Part shown: in pieces, positions 46,958 through 58,295 of the stretch
Numbering within the stretch: position 1 is the first letter of the stretch
Layout: every line of letters begins with the position of its first letter
From: Oikopleura dioica
Lineage: Eukaryota; Chordata; Appendicularia; Copelata; Oikopleuridae
DNA: 64,000 nt
Reading direction: 5' to 3'
Assembly (NCBI GenBank): GCA_907165135.1
Contig: OU015566.1
Coordinates: forward strand, 11,826,157 to 11,890,156
Program-made: the position numbers and the translations under genes
The notes under the pieces: model-generated
Database searches by the model: none
What the model was told of the DNA's origin: nothing
Seen by the model: the letters and a program-made list of their open reading frames with translations, nothing else

Positions 46958-49900
46958 CCTTGGTTCTTTCTGTATTTCTAGCTTTTTGGTTTATCTCTGT
47001 TTTGTTTTCTTGTTTTTCTAGCTCTTTTGGATTTTTTTTTCTTTTGTAATTTTAGTGTGATGTGTGAGCTGTAAGATGTTCTATTGAGTAAAGATTGCTA
47101 GGTGTCGAGGGGAAGCGCGGGGCGAGAAAAAGTGTAGAGCAGGGAGGTGGCGCTAAACTCACACGCTAGGTAGCCCAAACGTGCGAGTTGAGATTGCGAC
47201 GGCCGCCGATTGGCGACCAGCGGGCTCTAATCGCGGCGCCAGTGCGTCGCTCCACCCAGCTCCACTTTTGACACCACCAAAAAAGGGGATCAACGCGCGC
47301 TGACGAGCTAACTAACACTGTCCGCAGCACCCAGCCTGGCGCCGACGCCTCGAATCAGCGGATTTCACTTGATACCCGCTCTGAAAAGACGGGGGTTTAG
47401 GAAGCCAAGTATCATCGCAGGAAGGAGCCTAAATCATTCCTTGCATAAGATTTCAACGAAAAATAAGTCTTTCAAGCAAAAATCTTTCCCTTTTACTTTC
47501 ACGGTCGATATATAGTAAGATATATTTTTCAGTACTAAGAAGACTGACAAGATTCGTTTACATTTGCGATAATTATTGGCCCCAAAACAAGAAATCGCTT
47601 TATCTACTTGTTTCAATTAATTACTCAGCGCCAGAGTGGCACCTCGAAAGTGCTAATATTTACACCAGAAATTATATTTAGTGTATTGTATTGTGGTGAT
47701 ACACGACAGGGAGGGGTGCGGGCAGCAATAATGCTGGTTAGATTCGGCCCTCCAGATTCTCGCGGGGACGAGAGAGATACTTTCCAGGCGTCAAGGCGGC
47801 ACCAACAAGGCGCGTACGCACCACCACCGCACCACTGCGAGAAAGCTTATTCTAGAAACAGAATCATTAGCTGGATGAGCTACAGAAAATACTCATTGTC
47901 GCACTACGAGAATCTCAGCTCCCAATTCTGCCGGAGTCGCAGTAGAATATTCTGATGGATATTATTTACAGCCTATAAAACAGGTTATGTTTCAGTACAC
48001 TTGGCCTCATTTTACGACTTCCTAAATATGTTCATTCATTGTGAAAAGTTGCGTGGATTAGGTGGAGCGGATTTACGCCGCAAAAAGCCAATCGAATGAT
48101 GGCTAATCCACGAGCTATGAAAAACAATTCACTCAAAATTGGAAATTGAAAACTGAAAGTTTCTCAGATCTCCATCCAAAGCTGTTTCTTTCCGAAGAGC
48201 GTGTTTGAAAAATATCAAACTTCAATCGACTTGGATTTACGGATGTGCCTTTGTTATCACTAGACAAGCTCAATTTTGCATTCAACAAAAGATCCTTCAA
48301 TCCAGCTCAATATTGCTAAAACAAGTCAATCTTTGATTCAACAATTCAACGAGTTAGAGTCTCAAGCTCATAATTAGGTAACTAAGGCTGATATCTGATG
48401 AAAATCTCGGTCGATTTCCCGAAATTGGGTGTTATTTACTAATGCGCGAAATTTTAGCCTGAGATAATTGTCAACGATCAGATAGCGATCGAGGATGAGT
48501 TTACAAATCGAAGTACCTTCTTCTCAACTCCATTGACCTCGATCTGCTACTTGTTTATTTGCAAATTAGACGAGCATGAAGAACTCATCTGATTTTGGAG
48601 GAATTCTTAAAACCATCTTGTTTATATGTTAGTCAAACTATATTGTAAGCCTAACTAATGTAAGGAGCAAAAAGGAACGCCGACTAATTTCATCGATTAA
48701 ATCGAGATTAATTAGGATACTTAATTTTACAAGCGTAAAGATTGTACCTTGAGCTAAATCGGAACGAGGAGTATTCTCATTGTTCCAAAAAGAATTCAGA
48801 GCTTCTTAGATTCACAGAAGAATGATTTCATGAAGTTACCAGATGAAGCAAGATTTCTTGTTAAAATTAGTTTTTAGCAACAAGGCAATTCTGACTTTTC
48901 AGCACATCTTCGCTCGATTCTCCAAAATAAACATTAAACGACAACTAGCGACTTTGATTGGAATCACTTTTCGTTGTTTTGGGAACAACGCTTGGGACAC
49001 ATTTTCTTGCCCACTCTGACGCGTGCCAGAGACAGTGGCTCTTGTGTATTGTAACCACGAAGAGCATCAACACGAGCAGGGCGAGAAGTGCCAGGCTAGA
49101 TGGCTATCGCTCTTCGTCTTTTTTTTTTTCTTGGCACGGGACATTTTTGGTGCTAAAAGCCACAACAACACTCGGATGAAGACTACCAGGCTCCTCCTAG
49201 TTTGGTACGATCGAACATGATTATCACTTTCTTTCTAGTTGGTAAACAAACAAAAAATCGAGCTGTGATAGAATCAACCTTTTTTCTTGTTCTTTTTGGC
49301 AAGGATTGTTCAAGAGGAGGCATTATAGCCAATTATCGGCCAAAATCGAAATGAAAACTGTTCATTTTTTTCGAAAATGCACGATAGATACACAAGAAGC
49401 GGGCGGGATAAAACCTGGAGTGCCAGCTCGCGAAGCTTTATTTTATCGTCGGCGCCAGATTAGGCATCGTTCCGACACCCTGCTTCAGAGAGGAGCACCG
49501 AGACAGACTTGTCAGATTTGACACCGAAAAAAGAAAGCTTATACATTTTTGAAACTAATATTATTCAACAAGTTGGAGAACAACTGGCTTTTTTGAAGGT
49601 TAAATTTACAAAACGAATAGTTAGTCTTTTGTGCTCTTGGAGATATATCTCGTAAGAAGGTCTAATTAAGGGTATCTGCCGCGCGTTTTGGTGAGATTTG
49701 CGGTGCGCGAGAACTTGCACCCAGATGCTCGGTGTCAATTAGGCCTCCACTTGAGCGTTGATAGAGCGAATACTTCCGGTCTCGGAGGCCGCACCCGCCC
49801 TGCCAAGACTTTGAACCGATTGTCGCACTCGCATATCTAGGAAGCGAATACCCACTTTGATGTGGGCCCCTTTTCCTGTGCACTGGAAATCGTGCACACA

Positions 49901-51924
49901 CATCAACCAAAGATACAAATTCCACACCCCTCCAAAATGTCCGATTTGAGAAGAATGCTCAAAAAAGTTCTTATTTTTCCATCAAAAGATGCTCTTTTTC
50001 TGGAGCAAGAAGAAGTCGTCTTTTCAAGAAATGCGGTAAGAAAATCTTGGTTTGCGTGAATTTGCGTCTAACAAGATGATGATGTTCTAAACGACCACTT
50101 GTAGGGTTGGAATTAGCCTGAGCATGTATAAAATGTCAATGCTTGCGCTGTTGATCGCGTTGAGGAAGTGCCTTGTGGTCTAGACATCCGGGTAGTAATC
50201 GGAAGCACTCCACCGAGCTCAGGTTCACATTTCCCAAATTCTTACCCATTTTTTTGCCCCGTGAGATATTCTTCGCGAAATTTTGACAAATTACCCGATT
50301 ACATGACAGTTTCCGGTGTTAATAATCTCCCCCGCAATTAGACAAACAACAGCCCTCACGGTCAAATTTTCTACCGATTTCTTTCAAAACCCCTGTCACG
50401 GAAAAAGAGCCAGACGGCGCCCGGCAGGAGGACGATCCAAGCGGATCATTATTATTGAGACTGAGGTGGACGAGGATTTTTGAAATGTGATTATGGTCGA
50501 GGGCATCGTTCCTGCTGACAATGGTGCGTCGAACATAATCCGTGACGGCGCAGACAGACTTGGCAACTTTATTTTGACCGACAAGCGTATTTTCTGGAAT
50601 TGAAAACGATTCAGCTTTCAAAGTGCAGTTCTCAGCTTTCTCTTCTTTAGATTTTATTTTGGCAAATATTGAGATTATTCAAGGAAAAAATGAAAATTAT
50701 TGAATCTTTTTTTTTTGTTATAAATTCAAACTGCCTCCTGGTTCAAAATATTTAGTATTCAGTAAACACATTTGTCCACTATTTCTTTCAACAATCTTGA
50801 GCCCTAAGAATGCGCCTTCCCAGGCTAATTATCTCCTTTTTCGTCGCCTTGGCGTCTGTAATTATTCTTTTTCTGGAATATCCACATGTTGGTTATTTCT
50901 TTTTCACTTTCCCGTTGACCTGGGCTGACCCAGAGGCGGCTAGTAATTTGTGAATTCAACATTTTTAAGTTGGCACTTGGCGGGGTAGCTTCTTCAAGTG
51001 CCCAAAATGGAGGATGGAGGCGCGGCCGGAAGTGGCGGCGACTTGACACCACCGCCATGGCGCCGCCGCGGTGTAATATTTGTCGCCACTACCAAGTAAC
51101 CGGTCATTTCAAATAACGAGCATGTGATGACTTTCTACAACATTACCGGAAGTACCCCAGACGTCTAAGGGATTCAATTTCGCCACCGCTTATTTTGACA
51201 CATATTTATGCAGCAAGGACTTACTCATCTTTGAAATATTTGAATAAACTTTATTCATGAAATCTATTCCAAGATATTTTCAGATAGAAACAGGATAAAT
51301 CATAGCAGTTCTATGATAGAACTATTTAATTTTCTTAGTCAACGATTGGTCTTTGCACGAAGGTGGTTTATCCGCTGGAGATAATTCCCCGACAGGACCT
51401 TGCGTTTTCTTCTCGCTAGCTGGCACTGGAGTCGGACAACCCCAAATGAACATTTTTTTGACGATGAATTCAAGTTCTGAAACTGTGGCTTGGAATCTCT
51501 AGTAGTTGATTCAAATCTTTTCAATGGTTTCATGACCGGTTGGGTAGAGTTTTTATGGAGAGTTTGTGAATCATTTTCCCTTCATTCGTGTTCAAACTTG
51601 TCGAGGCAGCGTTGGAAAAAACCCACTCTCAGAAGACAAAAATGCGCTGAAACACCAAGAGTCAATTATCTACAGACGTCTTGAAGCTTTCTTTATCAAT
51701 TACCCATGAATGAACAAAAAGGGAAAATGTTTCTGATGCATGCGGATGCAATTGATCTATTTGTTGAATTGAGGCGATACCAACCGTTAAAATTCACAAA
51801 TTTCCAAAATAATCTGATAATTTACACTTCATAATCTACAGCCATCAATCTGCTGTGTTCCAAAACTTTTGCAATAAACTCTTTCTCATAGAAAATATTG
51901 GTATTTTCATTAATTTTCATTTAA
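46958..51924. other. gene-poor region upstream of the T-box gene
   Basis: About 5 kb without a supportable gene. ORFs such as 47608-47955 plus, 49662-49925 minus and 50319-50621 minus have no family and no splice partners. 49937-50036 (MSDLRRMLKK..., followed by GTAAGA) could be an isolated first exon. Probably holds T-box regulatory sequence; no motif was assigned. Confidence 0.45.
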
Positions 51925-52673
51925 GGGTAATGGTATACATCGGCGCGGCGCTGCTCGCTCGATCCGCGCTCCGCCAGAACCTATTTCTCACGAGACCGTA
52001 AAATCTGAACGGATAAAGATTTTTTCGAAATTTAAAAAGATTCTGAATAATCAAAATCACCTCTATTAACACAGCAAAAATCGTAATGATTGTCAACGAG
52101 GAACTATCTGAAAATTGCCAGTTTCCTTCAAACGACATTTTCTTTGACATTTCTCATCCAAAATTTTTGAAAATTAGACTGTCTTGTAAAGAATCGTCAG
52201 CTCTACAAATCCTGTTTTTCAGATTTTTGTTTTGAGCTTTCATTAATTTTACATCGCAATTTGGAAAGAGCGCTACTTCTTCTCCCGCCTCTCCGCTCTC
52301 TATTTCTCACGCCACGCCTTCACAGCGCTGATTTCAAGGTCGCTTATTAAAATCCGAAGAGCTTGAAACAAAAATCTGAAAAACAGGATTTGTAGAACTG
52401 ACGATTCTCTACAAGACAGTCTAATTTTCAAAAATTTTGGATGAGAAATGTCAAAGAAAATGTCATTTGAAGGAAACTGGCAATTTTCAGATAGTTCCTC
52501 TTTGACAATCATAACGATTTTTGCTGTGTTAATAGACGTGACTTTGATTATTCAGAATCTTTTTAAATTTTGAAAAAATCTTTATCCGTTCAGATTTTAC
52601 GGCCTCGTGAGAAATAGGTTCTGGCGGAGCGCGGATCGAGCGAGCAGCGCCGCGCCGATGTATACCATTACCC
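51925..52673. mobile_element. 749-bp foldback element with ~315-bp inverted arms
   Basis: The left arm (51925 to about 52240) begins GGGTAATGGTATACATCGGC and reappears inverted in the right arm (about 52360-52673), ending CCGATGTATACCATTACCC. Long matching blocks are visible (for example GGATGAGAAATGTCAAAGAAA). The arms differ at a small number of bases; the loop is about 120 bp. A convincing target duplication was not found. Each arm, in reverse orientation to the other, carries an ORF beginning MSFEGNWQFSDSS with a hydrophobic segment LTIITIFAVLI. Confidence 0.8.
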
Positions 52674-53413
52674 GAAAGTTTTCATTAAAGAAAACTCTAA
52701 TGATCGTTTTTTCTTCACTCGTCAGATCTGTCATTTGTCGCGCGTAAAGGTGAAAAACCGCGCTGCCACTCGACAAATATTTACCACAACCGGACGGTAC
52801 ATCATTCTTACTGGCGCCAGGCGGTGGTCGCATCATTCACCACGGCGGCACTTCAAAAAACGAGACTCACACGAGGCAGAAAAGACTGACAAATTTTTCT
52901 TTTACTAATTATAACTAATCATGCTAAAATGTTTTAATCCGGAATAGCTCTTTCATCCTCGCTTTTATTTCAGTTGAATAAGTCTCATTCAATAAGGCCT
53001 TTTTGAGTACAGTATTTTAATTGAAATTATGGATGATCTTATTCTGGCCGCAATTTTGCCGCCCTGAGAAAGAAAAAAAAGACGAAGCATTCGACTTCCG
53101 GAAGTGGTTGCGCGAAAGTAGATCTGAAGTGGTCAAGGGATGATCCCGTCCGGCACAAAATAATTTATCGCTTTTGGCCTTGCACCAAGGAGAGTGTATA
53201 TTTCACCGAGCGGCCGTTTGATCCCTCAATTACGGTTTGATCCGCCGCGACCGCGCTCAGACAGTCTAATACGTGGTCAACTTATCTGACAGAAATTGTG
53301 AAACATAATCGATTCTTGATACTTTCGAAAGTTGAATACAGCAGTTTTTATGCAACAAAACGTATATTCATTCTAGAGCGCTATATATAAAGCTATTTTC
53401 GACTGCTCCCCAG
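52674..53413. other. intergenic, no gene seen
   Basis: No supported exon; GC-rich portions at about 53,090-53,270 precede the tRNA gene. Confidence 0.4.
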
Positions 53414-53494
53414 GACTGGATGGCCGAGCGGTCTAAGGCGTTGGATTAAGGCTCCAATCTCTTCGGGGGCGTGGGTTCGAATCCCACTTCAGTC
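53414..53494 (+). tRNA. tRNA-Leu(AAG)
   Basis: 81 nt. Acceptor stem GACTGGA pairs with TTCAGTC, D arm has TGGCCGAGCGG (A box), anticodon arm TTGGA-TTAAGGC-TCCAA with anticodon AAG (decodes CUU), a long variable arm as in class II tRNAs, and T arm GTGGGTTCGAATCCCAC (B box). A run of six T follows at about 53499, a polymerase III terminator. No intron. Confidence 0.96.
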
Positions 53495-53998
53495 AAACTT
53501 TTTTCCTTTTGAGCAAAGACATCAACCCTTTTTGAGTCTTTGCTTGTCCATTTTGATAATCATCAGAACTCGATAACACCCACGAACGATGCTTTTAACG
53601 AAATGTCTTTGGCTTTAATTAAATAATGACCCTGCCACGCAATAATCCCCTCGGATAAGCACAGGTAATTTCGACTTGTCTGTCAAAAAACAACTTCCCA
53701 CTGCCCAGGTCCCTGTCAGCGTGCGAAACTCGCTGTCTTGTTTTACATAAGTCCAGGCATTGTCAAGTTAAACGACCGGCAATTAGTAAATAATCGGAAA
53801 TAGAGAGCAAGCTTATTACTTCTTCCCAGCGTATCATCCTGCCAAAATACTGCTTTCTGACCAATATTTTTTGAAGTCATAGAAGAAAATGCAATAGAGT
53901 CTATTGAATAGACACTAACAAATGAAGAAAATATCAACCTCCATCATTCAGATTTCATAATTTATTTGATAGTCTTTCAATCTTTTTCTCAAGTCAGT
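53495..53998. other. intergenic between tRNA and MITE
   Basis: No RNA gene seen. The right end (about 53,945-53,998, minus) is the displaced C-terminal coding sequence of the unrecognised gene at 55-56.2 kb (TDLRKRLKDYQINYEI), cut off by the MITE. Confidence 0.5.
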
Positions 53999-54006
53999 AT
54001 CTAAGC

Positions 54007-55087
54007 CAGGGTTCAAAATCACCTCACCTAAAGGTGCACCTTGTTCAATTTAGGTGAGGTGCAAATTGTCACCTCACCCACCTCACCTAAAATTTTTCAG
54101 ATTGAAGCTTTTTTAGGTGCACCTAAAAGGTGCACCTTTTTTGAAATCATCACCTCACCCACCTCACCTAAAACTTTGAAGATTTGGGCCTTTTCTAGGT
54201 GCACCTAAAGGTGCACCTTTTTTGTGATCATCACCTCACCTCACCTCACCTAGGAATGTTTTGATTTTAGGTGCACCTTTTTTCTCGGTGAGTTGTTTTA
54301 AAGTTTGAAATTAAAACTTAGCTGTTGATTTCGAGTTGTTTGGTTATACCCGGCATTTTTACTGGGCAACCCGCAGATTTTTCAACGGATTACTCGCGCG
54401 TAGAGCAGAGTTCGAAATTTGTTGGCAGTACTGCCACGACTGCCACTGGCAGCTGCCAATTTCGGCAGTCACTTGGCAAGAGCAGCTACAAGAGACTACC
54501 CGCGGAGAGTCTTTTCACGGGCTACCCGCTCTACTAGTTTTATCATTTCTGCCGAGTAGCTCGCGATTACCCGCAACCCTTTTTCTCGAGGCAATCAGAC
54601 GAGCGAATTTTCTTCTTTCTAGGCGAAATTTTCGCGAGTAGCTCGCGATTATCCTTTACCCATTTACTCGATCTACTCGCGCGGAGACTCGCAGAAAAAT
54701 CTGCGGATTACCCGGAAGAAATTTGAGAGTAACTTCAAAGGACTTGAAATCGAAGTCAGGAGCAAAATCCGTGCCCACACTTGATCAATTATCACCTAAA
54801 TTTCACCCACCTCACCTAAAAAAACTTTCAAAATCCGTCTTTTTAGGTGCACCTAAAAGGTGCACCCTTTTTCAGAATATCACCTCACCCACCTCACCTA
54901 AAATTTTTCAAAAATTTGCTTTTTTAGGTGCACCTAAAAGGTGCACCTTTTTCCAATCTATCACCTCACCCACCTCACCTAAAATTTTTCAGATTTGGGA
55001 CTTTTTTAGGTGCACCTAAAGGTGCACCTTTTTTGTAATCATCACCTCACCTCACCTCACCTAAAAACTAGGTGATTTTGAACCCTG
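54007..55087. mobile_element. hAT-type MITE made of inverted CACCT/AGGTG repeats
   Basis: 1,081 bp. Ends CAGGGTTCAAAATCACCT and AGGTGATTTTGAACCCTG are perfect inverted repeats. 8-bp duplication ATCTAAGC at 53999-54006 and 55088-55095. The arms hold many copies of AGGTGCACCT and CACCTCACC, so it can fold extensively. The centre (about 54,350-54,720) is a second palindromic unit (CCGCAGATTTTT ... AAAAATCTGCGG) resembling the body of the 27.1-kb element (CTCGAG.CAATCA.ACGAGC in both), so it may be a nested insertion. Confidence 0.87.
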
Positions 55088-56242
55088 ATCTAAGCTTTCA
55101 AAAGAGTCAACAGAATCATCATCCTCTTCTGTCAAAGATCTTCGCATTTGCCCCTTCACTTCTTCTTTAATTAATTTTCTGTTGAAGTCATCTCGTAGAG
55201 CAGCATCCAGACTTGGGAATCGAAAGCTTTTTTTACGATACAGAAAATTTGATGAAAGAATTGGATCATCTTCATCACTAAAAAAGATTTATTTTGAGGT
55301 AAGTTGACTTTATTCTTACAATTCTAGCTTTTTCGATCGGTCGAGCGTATGAAAACTGAAGCCAAAGATTCTATTCTGATGAATCGGATCGTACAAATCA
55401 TCATAATCCGGCTTCGTCCTCAGCTGCGCAATTGCTCCAGTAGCGACAAATCTTAGCCTAGCTTTCTCCAAGTTGTTCAAAGTCGGCTGATTCGTGATTG
55501 TTTGGACTTTTATTCGATCTCTTCCGTAGATGTCCCGGACAAATTTCGTTAGATTTTTCGTCGTGTCGAAGTACTGGGAATATGCTTCTTTGGAATATGG
55601 AAATTCATCAGGATTTTTCTACGATCGGATTTTAAGAGCTTTCTGATCAGTTGAAATCAGTACCTTGGAAATAAAGTCGGTGAAAAACACTTGCGTGCCC
55701 ATTTTTCTTGAGCTGACTTTAGCTAACCCAGCGGAGGCCAGTTCAGAGTCTTTATTGAAGTAGACGCTGTGAAGAAGCTTGTGCACGAGCACGTGATTCT
55801 CGTCAGCAGCACCTGGAAGAGCAGGGATCATCGTTTGAGCATTAATTTCATGTCTCTTCATTGAGTGCTCCACTTTAATGTCTTCATCTGTTCCATAGCA
55901 AGTTTCGACGACTTTTCGATCGTAAAAACGCACTGCATGAGCGAAGCCAGTAACTGTGATTCTGAACCCTTCTGGAGGTGGTGGTTCTTTGGAGAAATAA
56001 TTGACATGGTGGATCTCTTCAAGCTGAAAATTTGATGCCTCCCCACGATTTCCGACGAGGCGGAAATTTTCGTAAATTTCATCGCAAAACTTCAATGTAT
56101 CGGTTTTCAACAACACGACGCCTGGTGCTGAGTCTAGTACTGTCCCTGTGAGCCTAGAACATACAGTCAGAATTGAAAGAAGATCTGAGTAGAACCTTGC
56201 AAATGTAAAATGTCTTTGACCAGCTGCTTTTAGTCGATTCAT
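55061..56242 (-). CDS. unrecognised protein, C-terminus replaced by MITE sequence
   Basis: Exons 56242-56196, 56153-55664, 55618-55320, 55277-55061. About 345 residues. Begins MNRLKAAGQRHFTFAR, then a globular-looking body (VLLKTDTLKFCDEIYENFRL; FRITVTGFAHAVRFYDRKVV) and an acidic Asp/Glu-rich end (LTEEDDDSVDSFESL). The first intron is 42 bp, so the frame also reads through it. The reading frame now ends in GSKSPSF*, using the MITE's terminal repeat. The pre-insertion C-terminus (TDLRKRLKDYQINYEI) is still legible beyond the element. A splice acceptor-like TTTATTAG lies just before the ATG, 129 bp after the TRAPPC6 stop, suggesting operon membership. Confidence 0.7.
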
Positions 56243-56370
56243 CGTTTCTAATAAAGAAAATTTTATTACTAGAACGCTTTTAAATTGAGCTTTTATATCT
56301 TTTAGTATGAAATGAAAGGAGGGCGAAGGAATTGAGAATTGGCAGAATGAAAAATTATAACGGAGTTGGG

Positions 56371-57797
56371 TTATTTCCTCAAAATGTCGATTTTGAATTT
56401 GGCGGCGGGGATTTGTGTCACTTCTACAGTTACATGAGCGTTTACTGAAAAGATCAATCATTGCCGAAGAAAACGGAAAACTTACATGTAAGAGCGAAGA
56501 GTGCGCCACGTAAAAGTCCACAAGGATAAGCCAAAAACTTTGGCGCGTCTGTCAGATACTGTTTACCACTGCTCAACGATGTCAAGGTGCGGAATTCACT
56601 GTCTTGAATCACATAAGTTCCAGCATTATCAGTCTAGCGATAGAGATGAATAGATAGAAGAAGGAAGTTGCCTACTTTTAGTGAGTTTGCACTGCGGCGA
56701 AAACACAATTCCCAGAAATCGCGGCAAAGGAATCGAAGCACGTCAACTTCTTCCTTGAATCGTGGTCGGTCTTTGCACATATTCTCGCACAGCGATATCC
56801 CAACCTAGAAAAAGAACATCAATTTATCTCTTCGGGATCAGATAAACCCAAACGCTAGTTCTCTCAGCAGGGGACGAGAATTCTCCGGGCGGTATGCTCT
56901 CCCACTGAGCATCACTGTGCGCCCTCTTTTCAGGAAATTTTCGACAAAATCGGACAAAAACAGTCAATATCATAAAAAAAGAATTTTAACTACAGAAAAT
57001 AATCCTGGTCTGGGACGGTCAAAAATACGCCTGGTTCGGGACGGAGAAGATTCATCGACCGGAATATTAAAATGCCAGATACTGCGGGATCCTCACGGTT
57101 TTTGAACGAGCAAGGCCGTAAGTTTAGAGAATGGGTTTCTAACAGAGAAAAACAGCGAACTTTCACCGTAAGAGAGCTGCAGCTTCTACTTGTGGACTAT
57201 TCTGAAGCAATGGACTTCGAAAAGCATGCTAACCATATGACGATCGCCCGGGATATCATCTACAAGACCATCAAGTATCCGAAAATTTCTCGAAAGTTCG
57301 CCCTGGATAGCCTTTTGGTAAGTTTTATGTTATAAATGTCTATTTATCGCAATTTCTCAGCCTCTGATGACGATTGCCACACAGAACGATTACAAGGAAG
57401 CACTCAACTTCAACTGGGAATGCCACCGCCGGGAGATGCTGAAGCCGATCGATGGCTCTGAAGACAATTATGGCCGTCGACGATTCTACACGAAACGAGA
57501 AAGACAAGACGAATGGTGAATACGCAAATGGCCGAAGCAATGAAAAAAATAAACTGTATCGACTCAACATACCACTTCCCAACATATGAACACTCCATTG
57601 AATGAAAATAAATTGAAAAAAATTATAACCCGGCTCATTAATATTTGCAGAAGAGAATCCTTTCCGTTCAATCACTTACAACTCACCTTGTATCCAATAT
57701 CCTCTAGTATAGAAATATGCTCATCTTTATCTGCACTGAAACCTTTCCAATCAGCAAGCTCATTGTGAAAAAATTCGAATAGCGCGTACGATTCCAT
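56371..57797 (-). CDS. TRAPP complex subunit 6 (TRAPPC6B/Trs33 family)
   Basis: Vesicle-tethering TRAPP complex subunit of the early secretory pathway. Exons 57797-57687, 56804-56676, 56633-56486, 56444-56371. MESYALFEFFHNELADW, LEDIGYKVG, CRDFWEFCFRRSANSLKT, TYVIQDSEFRTL, LSSGKQYL and CGLFRGAL align in order with human TRAPPC6B, and the end HVTVEVTQIPAAKFKI matches the family C-terminus. About 150 residues, the usual length. Intron 1 is 882 bp and contains another gene on the opposite strand; the rest are 41-42 bp. Confidence 0.92.
57072..57519 (+). CDS. unrecognised small protein nested in TRAPPC6 intron
   Basis: Two exons, 57072-57321 and 57361-57519, with a small GT-AG intron. About 135 residues: MPDTAGSSRFLNEQGRKFRE ... 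DSLL then PLMTIATQNDYKEALNFNWE ... RQDEW. Basic and helical; no signal peptide or TM. It lies entirely inside the first intron of TRAPPC6 on the other strand. No family named with confidence. Confidence 0.65.
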
Positions 57798-57917
57798 TTT
57801 GATCTAAAAACGAGAAAATCACGGCCTGATTCAGACAGAGAGCGGAAGAAAAGGGTGTTAGAAATCTAAAGACTAATTCCAGTTTTAAAAGATTTCACCA
57901 AAAAAGAAGAAAAGATG

Positions 57918-58204
57918 TCAGTTAGGAGGTTTAGTCGGGTCAAACATGGGTATCACTGGAGCAGATGGAGCTGTTTTCGCCTTGGATTTCTTATTCATGC
58001 GCATTGGATTCGATGTATCTGACTTTGCGATTGTCTTCGGAGGATCATTCCAGCCAGCGGTAAATTCTAAGGCTCCATACAATAACTTTCTACGAGAAAA
58101 GCTTGACCTTTTTTGTCAGGTGATGGACCCGTTGGAATTTCTTTGGGAGGCCCCCGCTCGGACATTTTTGAAGGCAGAGGTGGCATCGGAGGCATTTTAG
58201 ACAT
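57918..58204 (-). CDS. small Pro-rich protein with WNDPP motif (SRA1-like)
   Basis: Exons 58204-58108 and 58066-57918; about 80 residues. N-terminus MSKMPPMPPLPSKMSERGPP, then EFTAGWNDPP, the motif found in SRA1 (steroid receptor RNA activator protein), and a basic Ser/Pro-rich tail. The helical C-terminal domain of vertebrate SRA1 is missing, so the identity is suggestive only. Sits between peroxidasin and TRAPPC6 with about 90-120 bp gaps. The overlapping plus-strand ORF is a shadow. Confidence 0.6.
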
Positions 58205-58295
58205 TCTAACAAATATACACATCAACAACTTATTTTCTGATAGGTAGCGAGGGAATGGCGGAAAAGGCTGAACTGAAAACGATTTGTTTGAAAGT

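Noticed and set aside
47608-47955. plus-strand 115-codon ORF
   Set aside because: Composition like random GC-rich sequence; no splice or domain support.
50150-50230. tRNA-like look (TGGTCTAGA...GGTTCACATTTCC)
   Set aside because: No acceptor stem and no anticodon arm can be formed; B-box is imperfect.
50319-50621. 100-codon minus ORF MKAESFSIPENTL...
   Set aside because: Looks moderately coding-like but has no partner exons or recognisable domain; two frames are open over the same bases.
54007-55087. CRISPR-like regular repeats of CACCTCACC
   Set aside because: Repeats are inverted as well as direct, not spaced evenly by unique spacers, and lie inside a TIR element with an 8-bp target duplication in a eukaryotic genome.
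57340-57675. 111-codon minus-strand ORF within TRAPPC6 intron
   Set aside because: Antisense to exon 2 of the nested plus-strand gene and outside TRAPPC6 exon boundaries.
57946-58200. plus-strand ORF MGITGADG...
   Set aside because: Antisense to the WNDPP protein, which has a proper intron and start.
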